Assembly (NCBI GenBank): GCA_028681035.1
Contig: JAQUJJ010000092.1
Location: 1 to 14,663, forward strand
Source: Candidatus Cloacimonadota bacterium
GTDB taxonomy: Bacteria; Cloacimonadota; Cloacimonadia; Cloacimonadales; Cloacimonadaceae
Direction: 5' to 3'
DNA length: 14,663 nucleotides
Shown: positions 5,849 through 13,020 of the stretch, in pieces
How the letters are laid out: each line of letters opens with the position of its first letter
Numbering within the stretch: the first letter of the stretch is position 1
Made by a program: the position numbers and the translations under genes
Notes under the pieces: generated by a model
The model's database searches: none
Seen by the model: the letters and a program-made list of their open reading frames with translations, nothing else
What the model was told of the DNA's origin: nothing

Positions 5849-6968
5849 AAACATATCTGTAATATTTTCCACTGGAGATGTGTGCAATTTAAGGTGCCGA
5901 TATTGTTATGTGCGAGGAGAAAATTCTGATAACTTCAACGATTCAAATGCAATAATGAGCTTGGGCACTGTTGAAAAGGCACTCATTTTAATGAAAGATA
6001 TCAATGGTGATCGCAACAAATACATCCACTTCTCATACCATGGGGGCGAACCTTTGATCTTAGGGCCGGAGTTCTTCAAATCGTGCTATTCCTTGCAGAA
6101 GAAAATTTTCAAGGGTTTCTTCATCGACAATTCTATCCAGACCAATGGTGTTCTATTGGATGATAATTATATTAGTTTGGCAAAAGATCTCAGATTCTCA
6201 TACGGCATAAGTCTCGATGGCCCCAAAGATGTCAATGATACTAATAGGTTTGGGATCTATAAAAATTCCGTATTTGATAAGATCATGAAAAACCTGAACA
6301 TGCTACAAAACAACAATATCCCCTTTGGGATACTATCGGTTGTTACCAAAGAATTACTAGGGAAGCAAAAGGAACTCATATCTTTCTTGATAGACAACCA
6401 CATAGAAAGGATTGCCTTTAATCCATGCGTCACAGATCATTTGTTCACAACTTTCGAGTATACAATAACCCCATATGAATACGGAAAATTTCTGGTAGAT
6501 CTCTTTCATGAGTGGACTTTAGTGGATAATTCAACCCTGATCATAAACAACTTTTTCTATCCTATGAGAAATATTATGGGAAGTACCGATAATGTCTGCA
6601 AATTCTCAGACACCTGCATAGGATACACCTACACGGTTTATCCTGATGGGGATATCTACGTGTGCCCCTGCATAAAACAGGATGAATACAGGCTTGGGAA
6701 TATAATTGACTCAAGATCCCAACTAATGTCGAAGGAAAAGGAACTTAAAAGAATCGCGCACATCTCAGAAGAGTGCCAATCCTGTCTCTATTACAAACTA
6801 TGTTATGGTGGCTGCATCTATGAAAGAACCGTAAAGCATAGAGACTTACAGCCCCGCTATTATTACTGCGAATCTTACAAAATGCTGTTTTCTGCTATTT
6901 CTGGATACATAAATCACTATATCAGTACGCCCAGTCTGAGTTTGGAGGAAGTATGGAATCAAAGATAA
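5841..6968 (+). CDS. Radical SAM/SPASM peptide maturase (cyclophane-type candidate)
   Basis: This 375-residue enzyme has the radical SAM motif Cys15-Asn-Leu-Arg-Cys19-Arg-Tyr-Cys22, which binds the 4Fe-4S cluster that cleaves S-adenosylmethionine. It also has His-Gly-Gly-Glu-Pro at 67-71, Gln-Thr-Asn-Gly at 100-103 and Ser-Leu-Asp-Gly-Pro at 124-128. The C-terminal SPASM region supplies Cys253, 259, 275, 277, 312, 315, 321, 325 and 343, enough for two auxiliary clusters. Enzymes of this shape crosslink ribosomal peptides, including three-residue cyclophanes, or mature sulfatases; no sulfatase is nearby. No PqqD-like recognition domain is present at either end. The ATG at 5841 overlaps the preceding peptide gene; a TTG at 5802 lacks a ribosome binding site. 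The 48-residue candidate substrate begins within its last codons. Confidence 0.88.
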   Translation: MDKNISVIFSTGDVCNLRCRYCYVRGENSDNFNDSNAIMSLGTVEKALILMKDINGDRNKYIHFSYHGGEPLILGPEFFKSCYSLQKKIFKGFFIDNSIQTNGVLLDDNYISLAKDLRFSYGISLDGPKDVNDTNRFGIYKNSVFDKIMKNLNMLQNNNIPFGILSVVTKELLGKQKELISFLIDNHIERIAFNPCVTDHLFTTFEYTITPYEYGKFLVDLFHEWTLVDNSTLIINNFFYPMRNIMGSTDNVCKFSDTCIGYTYTVYPDGDIYVCPCIKQDEYRLGNIIDSRSQLMSKEKELKRIAHISEECQSCLYYKLCYGGCIYERTVKHRDLQPRYYYCESYKMLFSAISGYINHYISTPSLSLEEVWNQR

Positions 6969-7099
6969 ATCCAACTACAAACATAATAAACCTATTGGTA
7001 AAATCAATAGAAAGAGACAAGATCAGTAATCAAAATAGGCCTCGTGGACTCTACGATAAGGTATGGTCAAACGTGTGGCACAACACAAACCCCAAGTAG
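6953..7099 (+). CDS. Candidate RiPP precursor peptide with three aromatic-x-x motifs
   Basis: The 48-residue ORF starts at ATG 6953, with GGAGG four bases upstream, and overlaps the end of the maturase gene by 16 bases. An N-terminal leader-like part (residues 1-32, with a hydrophobic helix Ile-Ile-Asn-Leu-Leu-Val and charged Ser-Ile-Glu-Arg-Asp-Lys) precedes a core-like tail. The tail reads Tyr34-Asp-Lys-Val-Trp38-Ser-Asn-Val-Trp42-His-Asn, then Thr-Asn-Pro-Lys. The aromatic residues are exactly four apart and each begins an aromatic-x-(Lys/Asn) triplet. This matches substrates of SPASM cyclophane-forming enzymes (triceptides), in which the aromatic ring is bonded to the beta carbon of the third residue. 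It has no Cys and no clear Gly-Gly leader cleavage site. Precursor status is inferred from sequence and position. Confidence 0.75.
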   Translation: MESKINPTTNIINLLVKSIERDKISNQNRPRGLYDKVWSNVWHNTNPK

Positions 7100-7146
7100 C
7101 ACAAAAATAAAATAAATCAGCTGGGCGTACATTAAATGGAGATAGA

Positions 7147-8832
7147 ATGCGTAAATATTGGTACATAGTTCGATCCTACCGAAAACCCTTGTTAGTAGTA
7201 GTACTGGTCATGATGGTAAATCTGGGAGTATCATACTTGTTCCCATTCTACACTAAATATATAATTGACCATGTAATTTTGGGTAAACACCTTGATATCC
7301 TGCTAAGGAATATTATCTACTTTGCCATATTGGGAATGGTATCTTTTTTTGTCAGTTCGATCTATCGATATCTATTATCAAGACTACAAGAAAATGTCTT
7401 TGCCGATTCCCTCTTAACCCTTTATAATAGGGTGATACGCGCTCCGCTGAGGCATGTGCAAGAAAATGGGATAGGGTATTGGATAAACAGAATCTTCCAA
7501 GATTCGGCAAATGTCCGTATGATCCTGACGGAGAGCATCTTACCCGGAGTTTATGACCTGATCGTGCTGATCACCTCCTTTGTAATGCTGTTTTTGATTG
7601 ATAAGACGGTGGCAATGGTATGTATAATAGCATCACTACTAATCATCCTCAACGTATATAAAATTTCCAAACGGATAGAGCTGCTAAACAAACAGATTAT
7701 CGATATTTCGGACAGGACGTCCAGTGCACTAGTCGAATCTCTCAATGGAGTTGAAACTATCAAGCTTTATGCGTATGAAGCCGAAGAATGCTCGCAAAAA
7801 AGAGAACTTTTCACCCAACAAAAGCATACCACGATCAAAGCACATCTAATTGGAAATATGATGTCGATAATTAATCAAACTATCCAGGTCTTTACTTTGG
7901 CATCAATACTTCTGATTCTGGGCTATAGGATATCAAAAGGTCTGATGACCATTGGAGACTTTGTTCTAATAAACTATCTCTATACACGCTATCTCGCATC
8001 CGTAGAAAGTTTTATCAGTCTTAGCATCAACTATGCTGCCGATAAGCTCTACATCGACAGGGTCAGGGAACTTAACGAATTGCCACATGAAGAAGGCGGT
8101 GCAATTGCGATCCCCTCACCCATTAAGCAATTGATTTTCCAGGATGTGTCTTTTAGTTATAAAAACCGACAAATCGTATCAAACGCAAGTTTCACACTCT
8201 ATCATGGCAATGTCTATACTGTAGTAGGGCGCAGTGGCATCGGCAAAACAACCGTGTTTATTGGGTTGTTGTCTCTTCTGTATCGCGATTACAAAGGGGA
8301 GATCAAGTATAATGACATAGACATTAAAAAACTTGATCTAAAAGGGTTGAGGCATGCAGTTACCTCCGTCAATCAAGAACCATTCATGTTCTATGGCTCA
8401 ATTAAAGACAACATCAAAAAGTTTATCGGCACAATCAATCTGGAGCGTATGACTGCTCTTATTACAAGGTTCAACATTGATAAAGATGGTGATAAACTGG
8501 TTAATGAGAAGGGTACAAACATCTCGATAGGAGAGAAGCAAAGAATCGCCTTTGTGCGCTCTATCCTGAGAGAATCAGACATCTATGTCTTTGACGAGAT
8601 AACTTCTGCCCAGGATTCTGTAAACAAAAATCTCATTCTTTCCGATATCCTAGCTCTGAAAAATCAAGGTAAACTGGTTATTTACATCAGCCACGATATT
8701 GAAACCGGAATCAGCATTGCAGATAGAGTACTGTTTATCAACAAAGATGGTATAGTCGTTGAAGGGTCTCACATGGAATTATTGAATATGCATGATGAAT
8801 ATCAAGAACTGGTTACTAAAGGGATCAATTGA
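7147..8832 (+). CDS. ABC exporter, membrane and ATPase domains fused
   Basis: The 561-residue half-transporter has an N-terminal exporter membrane domain (about residues 13-300, six predicted helices) and a C-terminal nucleotide-binding domain. ATPase motifs are Walker A Gly361-Arg-Ser-Gly-Ile-Gly-Lys-Thr, Q-loop Gln410, Walker B Ile-Tyr-Val-Phe-Asp-Glu at 479-484 and the H-loop His516. The signature reads Ile-Ser-Ile-Gly-Glu (459-463) rather than Leu-Ser-Gly-Gly-Gln, so it is divergent. There is no N-terminal C39 peptidase domain, so leader removal must come from another enzyme. It would act as a homodimer in the inner membrane. GGAG lies six bases before the ATG. Its place between precursor and second maturase points to export of, or self-protection against, the modified peptide. 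Confidence 0.9.
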   Translation: MRKYWYIVRSYRKPLLVVVLVMMVNLGVSYLFPFYTKYIIDHVILGKHLDILLRNIIYFAILGMVSFFVSSIYRYLLSRLQENVFADSLLTLYNRVIRAPLRHVQENGIGYWINRIFQDSANVRMILTESILPGVYDLIVLITSFVMLFLIDKTVAMVCIIASLLIILNVYKISKRIELLNKQIIDISDRTSSALVESLNGVETIKLYAYEAEECSQKRELFTQQKHTTIKAHLIGNMMSIINQTIQVFTLASILLILGYRISKGLMTIGDFVLINYLYTRYLASVESFISLSINYAADKLYIDRVRELNELPHEEGGAIAIPSPIKQLIFQDVSFSYKNRQIVSNASFTLYHGNVYTVVGRSGIGKTTVFIGLLSLLYRDYKGEIKYNDIDIKKLDLKGLRHAVTSVNQEPFMFYGSIKDNIKKFIGTINLERMTALITRFNIDKDGDKLVNEKGTNISIGEKQRIAFVRSILRESDIYVFDEITSAQDSVNKNLILSDILALKNQGKLVIYISHDIETGISIADRVLFINKDGIVVEGSHMELLNMHDEYQELVTKGIN

Positions 8833-8890
8833 TTATGCATTATTGGCTTGTTACCTATATTGTTAAGGTTCCATACATTAAGGAGTTTAT

Positions 8891-10786
8891 ATGCCCAGAA
8901 TCATCTTGATCCCTCCTATGTGCATCCCCGATAGTAGCGATTCAGCTCCGGAAATAGATTATCCCCCCGGGATTTTTAGTCTTATCAACAACTTGGGAGC
9001 TGATAGAGCACAAGTAGAAATAATCACATTAAACCTTAATAAGGAGATATCGGACTCTTGGCAGGATGCGAATCTGATTCGGGTATTGTGCAACACCATA
9101 ATATCAAACGAACCTGATTGCGTAGGCTTTTCCAGCAACTGTATTAACATTCCGCTTATTTTGTGCATATCGGATTGCCTTAAAAATGCCCGGCCAGATA
9201 TCACGCTGATCATTGGAGGCCCCGGAGTATCCTCTATTGATAAAGATTTCTTGCTCGAAAAAAGCATGTTTGATTCCATTTTCATCCATGAATCGGAGAT
9301 AATCTTTAGGCAGTTTATCAGGGATTATCTTGTCAATAAGACAAATGTGAAAAAGTTATATATATCAGACGGTCGCATTCCACTCGAAAATTTATCTCTT
9401 GTGAGCCAAGAGAGTATTGATCACCTTGAGGACAACAATATCGAAGTCTTTCCCCTCGAAACGGGAAGGGGCTGTCCATATTCCTGTACCTTTTGTTCCA
9501 CTTCAAGATATTTCGAGCGCAAATACCAAAACTTCCCCATATTAAGCGTCAAAAATGCCATTGATACAATCATAGCGGAAGCTGGGATCAAAGCCATAGA
9601 ATTTGTCCATGATATGTTTATGTTAAACAAGAGTTTTGCTATTTCTATTATTGAACATATGAACGAGCACCATCCAAAAGTGAAATGGGGCTGTTCGCTG
9701 CGCTTGGACTCATTTGATGACGAGATATTGGATCTATTTCAAAGATCCAATATCGGTTCTCTCTTTCTGGGTATTGAATCTGTCTCAAGTAAGCTTTTGC
9801 GCTTCATAAAAAAGGGGTTGACTCAAGCGCAAATCAAACAAATGTTGCCAAACATACTAAAGATAAGATCAACCGTGATTATTTCATTTATCTACGGTTT
9901 TCCCGGCGAAGATGAATACGACCTGCGCGAAAACTTGCGCTTTATTGAGCAGATATTCCTGAATGATGACTATGGTAACGTTATTGTTCAGTTTCATTTA
10001 CTGAAACCCTTTATCGGTAGCGATATCTACGACTCATACTACCGGAGTATCGATTTTTCTATGATGAATGCCTACGCAAATCTTTACCCTGAGATTATCC
10101 AGTCTTACATATGTGAGTATAAAGAATACCTGCCTTCCTTTTTTGTTTTCAAAACTAACTATAGATATGAAGACTATATATATCTGGAAAAAGTGATGGG
10201 TTATATGCAGACTTACATCTTCAAATTCAGGCTTCTTTTTAAATTCCTGGCCACGACCACGGATGAGGTGCTGTTCAATATGTATCACTGGATTCTCAAG
10301 GATCAAGAAGCTTGTAAGTCTCTTTTTGCCAATCCTACACTTAACGAGGCTCACAACCTGATAAATAACGCCATTTCTAATTATTGGGATAACAAGCCTG
10401 AAGTGAATGCAATGACTTCTCTCATTCACTATTCGGAGATTGTTGCCGCTTTGGATGTAAAGACAGTACTTATAAAACCTTTCAGTTTTATAAAATTACG
10501 TACCGGCGATCTTATGATCTCGGAAATTAATCTTAGTGTACTTATTGATTTTGAGTCTGTAGAATATGAAACAATCTACTACTATATCTATCGGGATGGC
10601 GACGAAATTATCCGCTTTGTCCTCAGTCCAAGCGGATACACAATCTTTCTTTCACTTTTGAAAGGAGTTAAGAGTCGCGACGAGCTTAAACGCCTGCTGT
10701 CCAGAGAACTCAATCTCGAACTGGATCAAGCCGATGGCGAAGTAGACTGCATGATCTCGTACCTGGAGCAAAAAGGTTTGGTATAA
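8891..10786 (+). CDS. B12-binding-type radical SAM enzyme with C-terminal PqqD-like domain
   Basis: The 631-residue enzyme starts with a Rossmann-like B12-binding-type domain (about 1-150; Val-Gly-Phe-Ser-Ser at 78-82, Ile-Ile-Gly-Gly-Pro at 107-111) without a clear Asp-x-His-x-x-Gly cobalamin ligand motif. A radical SAM domain follows, with Glu-Thr-Gly-Arg-Gly-Cys195-Pro-Tyr-Ser-Cys199-Thr-Phe-Cys202. A long middle region (about 380-570) is unassigned. Residues about 575-631 resemble PqqD, a RiPP recognition element: Leu-Ser-Pro-Ser-Gly-Tyr, Leu-Lys-Gly-Val-Lys-Ser-Arg-Asp-Glu-Leu and a final Tyr-Leu-Glu-Gln-Lys-Gly-Leu-Val. Related enzymes methylate or rearrange unreactive carbons; the reaction here is unknown. 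AAGGAG lies five bases before the ATG. Its 3' end is antisense to the tail of the terminase frame. Confidence 0.85.
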   Translation: MPRIILIPPMCIPDSSDSAPEIDYPPGIFSLINNLGADRAQVEIITLNLNKEISDSWQDANLIRVLCNTIISNEPDCVGFSSNCINIPLILCISDCLKNARPDITLIIGGPGVSSIDKDFLLEKSMFDSIFIHESEIIFRQFIRDYLVNKTNVKKLYISDGRIPLENLSLVSQESIDHLEDNNIEVFPLETGRGCPYSCTFCSTSRYFERKYQNFPILSVKNAIDTIIAEAGIKAIEFVHDMFMLNKSFAISIIEHMNEHHPKVKWGCSLRLDSFDDEILDLFQRSNIGSLFLGIESVSSKLLRFIKKGLTQAQIKQMLPNILKIRSTVIISFIYGFPGEDEYDLRENLRFIEQIFLNDDYGNVIVQFHLLKPFIGSDIYDSYYRSIDFSMMNAYANLYPEIIQSYICEYKEYLPSFFVFKTNYRYEDYIYLEKVMGYMQTYIFKFRLLFKFLATTTDEVLFNMYHWILKDQEACKSLFANPTLNEAHNLINNAISNYWDNKPEVNAMTSLIHYSEIVAALDVKTVLIKPFSFIKLRTGDLMISEINLSVLIDFESVEYETIYYYIYRDGDEIIRFVLSPSGYTIFLSLLKGVKSRDELKRLLSRELNLELDQADGEVDCMISYLEQKGLV

Positions 10787-12103
10787 TATATGCTGTGTGA
10801 TAGGTGGTAGATGGTTATCTGTAGCCCACCTATCGAAGTCAGCAAGGATACGTGCCTGACCGTAGGTAGTCTCACAGGCAGCTCTGAACTTGGCTTTGTA
10901 GGTTCTGTCCAATTCTTGGTATGTGTCATAATAGTATCTGAAGAACTTCGTATTCTCGGTCTGTCGTATCCAAACATGGATCACATAGAAACGGTTACCG
11001 TCATAGCCTATGGATATGACAGCTTTGTAACAACCCTTCTCGCCCCAGGCAGGATCAGCATAGAGCCAGACTCGCTTGATCTTGGATGGTTCTGGCAGTG
11101 TCCGATACTTGGTGAACCAGTGGTTCTTGAAGATGTTGCCTTCAATGACTGGCTGTCCAAGCATCTCTCTTTGATACCCGGTATTACCGAACTTGGCTCG
11201 CAGGTTGGGCAGAGTGGCTGTGGGGTATTGCTCTTCCCAGATGGACTTGCCCTGCATATCTTCGAGAGAGAAGCGCAAAATCGCTTTCTGGTGCGTTTTT
11301 AGTACCGACTGGGATGTTGTATCCAAATCTGGATTATCTGCCCGTATTTCGCCTAATATGAGCTCCTGAAACTGGCAGATCGCATAATTGGGATGCACCA
11401 GGTTACCGAGCCAGATGATCCTGCCACTGCCATCGGGTGCCAGGGCCCCGGCAAGCTCCTGGGATATCTTCTCCATACGTCTCTTACCGATGGACTGGTT
11501 ACCCATGTTCTCTTCTTTATCGATATCATCACAGACGATCAGTCCGGGCCGCTTGGCTGTCTTGGGATTGATCGTTCCCCGATGCGTCTGCTTGATGCTT
11601 CTGGCTCTTATCCTGGCTTTATTCTTGAGATAGAAGTCCAGATCAAAGGCATCCACAGGCTGCAGCTCAGGATAGTCCATCGTGAGCCGCTTATTGTTCT
11701 GCAGTTCATGCAAGGTAAACGCTGTCCTTTCCTGTGCCAGATCACTATCTGCCGCAGTGTGGATAATGTAGCGTTCTCCTCTGATGATGAGCCAGATAGG
11801 ATAGACCACTCCCATGAGTACCGTTTTGCCCAGCCCACGAAAACCGGTAATGGCGATGATGCCTGAGCCCTTATCAGTCTCATCGAACATAGTCTCATGC
11901 GCTGGGCAAAAAGGTAGTGGGAAGACATGCGGAAAATAGGTATGGCAGAAGAACGAAAAGGCATCCCAACCAGTTCCGTTAGTGCGTTTTATCCTCTCAG
12001 CCTTGGCTTCCGGATTATCGTCTATAAAAGGCAAGACGGAGATCGTTTTGGATGCGATCTCCGCCAGTGCCTTGTTATGTCGTTGAATGAACTTCTTAGA
12101 CAT
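10652..12103 (-). CDS. Phage terminase large subunit, C-terminus lost at cargo junction
   Basis: Terminase drives DNA into the capsid and cuts concatemers. The ATPase half is intact: Walker A Gly87-Phe-Arg-Gly-Leu-Gly-Lys-Thr94 and Walker B Leu-Ile-Val-Cys-Asp-Asp at 188-193, followed by a coupling-type Leu-Gly-Asn near 232-234. The RNase H-like nuclease half begins at Trp-Leu-Tyr-Ala-Asp350-Pro-Ala-Trp-Gly. Recognisable sequence ends near residue 435 (about position 10798). The last 48 residues are read from the antisense strand of the neighbouring radical SAM gene and look random. The usual final nuclease segment with an Asp-rich Asp-Ala-Leu-like motif is missing. It is therefore probably inactive in cutting. 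The ATG at 12103 has only a weak GGTGAG upstream. Confidence 0.8.
   Translation of the reverse strand: MSKKFIQRHNKALAEIASKTISVLPFIDDNPEAKAERIKRTNGTGWDAFSFFCHTYFPHVFPLPFCPAHETMFDETDKGSGIIAITGFRGLGKTVLMGVVYPIWLIIRGERYIIHTAADSDLAQERTAFTLHELQNNKRLTMDYPELQPVDAFDLDFYLKNKARIRARSIKQTHRGTINPKTAKRPGLIVCDDIDKEENMGNQSIGKRRMEKISQELAGALAPDGSGRIIWLGNLVHPNYAICQFQELILGEIRADNPDLDTTSQSVLKTHQKAILRFSLEDMQGKSIWEEQYPTATLPNLRAKFGNTGYQREMLGQPVIEGNIFKNHWFTKYRTLPEPSKIKRVWLYADPAWGEKGCYKAVISIGYDGNRFYVIHVWIRQTENTKFFRYYYDTYQELDRTYKAKFRAACETTYGQARILADFDRWATDNHLPPITQHILYQTFLLQVRDHAVYFAIGLIQFEIEFSGQQAFKLVATLNSFQK
10799..10834. repeat. Perfect 9-base inverted repeat at the cargo/terminase junction
   Basis: GATAGGTGG (10799-10807) pairs with CCACCTATC (10826-10834). 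An inner AGAT/ATCT pair with a GGTT loop (10809-10820) can extend the stem. It starts 12 bases after the last cargo stop codon, at about the point where the terminase frame loses homology. No T-run follows on the plus strand, so a simple intrinsic terminator is not supported. It could be a terminator-like stem, a boundary structure of the inserted segment or chance. Confidence 0.5.
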
Positions 12104-12177
12104 AACCGGGACTCACCCCAACTCCCAGCAAGCTGAGAGTCGGGGACCCCGAGGGTTTGGAGGGTAACCATGAAAGC

Positions 12178-12202
12178 GCGGAGCCGAAGGCAACGGCTCC
12201 GC
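12178..12202. repeat. GC-rich 9-base hairpin upstream of the terminase gene
   Basis: GCGGAGCCG (12178-12186) and CGGCTCCGC (12194-12202) form a perfect stem with a 7-base loop. On the minus strand it is followed by GCTTTC, too short a T-run for a convincing terminator. It lies in the 179-base gap before the terminase large subunit start and could attenuate transcription or protect the message. Confidence 0.6.
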
Positions 12203-12210
12203 AGGTCTGT

Positions 12211-12247
12211 AGGTTTGGTAGGTATGGAGGGTAGGTAGGTAGGTATG
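12211..12247. repeat. GGTA/TAGG short tandem repeat
   Basis: The stretch is built of GGTA-like units, with three clean GTAG repeats at 12231-12242 and degenerate copies before them. It lies between the terminase small and large subunit genes. A 64-residue minus-strand ORF (12290 to 12096) crosses it and overlaps both neighbours by eight bases, but its Tyr/Leu/Pro-rich product mostly reflects the repeat. I see no other gene between 12104 and 12282. Confidence 0.6.
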
Positions 12248-12282
12248 CTTGTATGGAGGCAACCATGTCCGTGGCTGTATAT

Positions 12283-12732
12283 TTATCCATTTCTAACTCT
12301 CAAGTAATCGGCAAGATCGAGCACTATGCTCTGGAACTGTTTAAGCAGAGTCTCATGCCCTTTTTCGATCATGAAATCCGTTACTTGATCCAGGAAGCGG
12401 ACGATGTAATCATTCAACTCCTTGGATGGCTCACTGTCCTTCTGATTCTGCTTGATCAGGCTTACAAGGCTTTGCAGAGCAGTGTCTGCCGGGTTCTTGG
12501 CATATTCACGCAGTGCCTGGATGAGGGCTCGCTTGCGGGCGATACCGATCTCATGGTCAAGCTTACGCTCTTCCTTGAATAACTCATTCCATTTGCCGCT
12601 CTTAATCCACTTGCGGACGGTGATATCAGATACTCCGAAGATCACCGCCAGCTCTATGGGATCGGTATTGCCATTGAGGTAGGTTTCCTTGCAGTTGTCC
12701 CGCTTGACACGGAACTCAAGAGCATTACTCAT
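12283..12732 (-). CDS. Terminase small subunit-like DNA-binding protein
   Basis: The 149-residue protein has an N-terminal helix-turn-helix at about residues 22-47, with Glu-Leu-Ala-Val-Ile-Phe-Gly-Val-Ser-Asp-Ile-Thr-Val-Arg-Lys-Trp-Ile-Lys-Ser-Gly followed by Lys-Trp. This is the typical start of terminase small subunits, which recognise the packaging site. The rest is helical and charged, with a Lys-Gln-Asn-Gln-Lys-Asp segment, probably for oligomerisation. It lies directly upstream of the large subunit, with a 179-base gap. Its ATG overlaps the stop of the preceding gene (ATGAGTAA, 12725-12732). The ribosome binding site is weak, so translation is probably coupled. Confidence 0.7.
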   Translation of the reverse strand: MSNALEFRVKRDNCKETYLNGNTDPIELAVIFGVSDITVRKWIKSGKWNELFKEERKLDHEIGIARKRALIQALREYAKNPADTALQSLVSLIKQNQKDSEPSKELNDYIVRFLDQVTDFMIEKGHETLLKQFQSIVLDLADYLRVRNG

Positions 12733-12970
12733 ATTCAGGGCGAACCTTATGCTTATCCAAGTAATCGTTTAGGTCTTTACCAGGGCAACGAAGTTGGCCG
12801 TTTTCCTTGGTTCTAAAAGCAGGCAGAGGATCGAGTATATCCCTGATCCAGCGATATACCGTGGTGCGGTTGACCCGGAGAGTCGAAGCTACTTCGTCAG
12901 GTCGGTAATTTCGATCATCTTTGAATATGCTCATAGTCTCCTCTGCTGCAATGTTATTTATTGATGCCAT
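12725..12970 (-). CDS. Small helix-turn-helix (MerR/excisionase-like) protein
   Basis: This is a protein of about 81 residues with one DNA-binding domain. The segment Tyr-Arg-Pro-Asp-Glu-Val-Ala-Ser-Thr-Leu-Arg-Val-Asn-Arg-Thr-Thr-Val-Tyr-Arg-Trp is a classic helix-turn-helix of the HTH_17/excisionase kind, followed by a Gly-Gln-Leu-Arg wing-like stretch and Asp-Leu-Asn-Asp-Tyr-Leu. Three ATG starts are possible, at 12985, 12970 and 12934. I favour 12970, with GGGAG eight bases upstream; 12934 has GAGGAG close by. The upstream gap holds copy 2 of the long direct repeat. It may regulate phage transcription or assist packaging; its place before the terminase genes allows either. Confidence 0.7.
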   Translation of the reverse strand: MASINNIAAEETMSIFKDDRNYRPDEVASTLRVNRTTVYRWIRDILDPLPAFRTKENGQLRCPGKDLNDYLDKHKVRPEYE

Positions 12971-12993
12971 ATTTCCATCTCCCATACATTTAT

Positions 12994-13020
12994 CAAATCA
13001 GGATGTATAAGGATGCAACA
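12994..13020. repeat. Long direct repeat, copy 2 (paired with 3766-3792)
   Basis: Positions 13001-13020 carry the same 20-mer as 3773-3792, and CAAAT precedes it in both after a 2-base mismatch. This copy begins 24 bases upstream of the favoured start of the helix-turn-helix gene and directly abuts the stop codon of the DUF3164 gene. The internal GGATG pair is spaced ten bases, one helical turn. Confidence 0.75.

Noticed and set aside
8836..8910. 24-codon ORF between the ABC and B12-type genes as another precursor
   Set aside because: It has no convincing ribosome binding site, overlaps the next gene's own site and start, and lacks the aromatic-x-x pattern.
3755..10799. CTGTGTG at 3755-3761 and 10793-10799 as a target-site duplication around the cargo
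   Set aside because: Seven bases within a few hundred is expected by chance, and the left copy lies well before the cargo genes.
3963..10807. ATAGGTGG at 3963-3970 and 10800-10807 as attachment sites
   Set aside because: The left copy is the ribosome binding region of the sigma gene; eight shared bases are not enough.
12096..12290. Minus-strand 64-residue ORF between the terminase genes
   Set aside because: It overlaps both neighbours by eight bases, which is suggestive. However, its product is low complexity and is explained by the tandem repeat and hairpin it crosses, so I did not list it as a gene.
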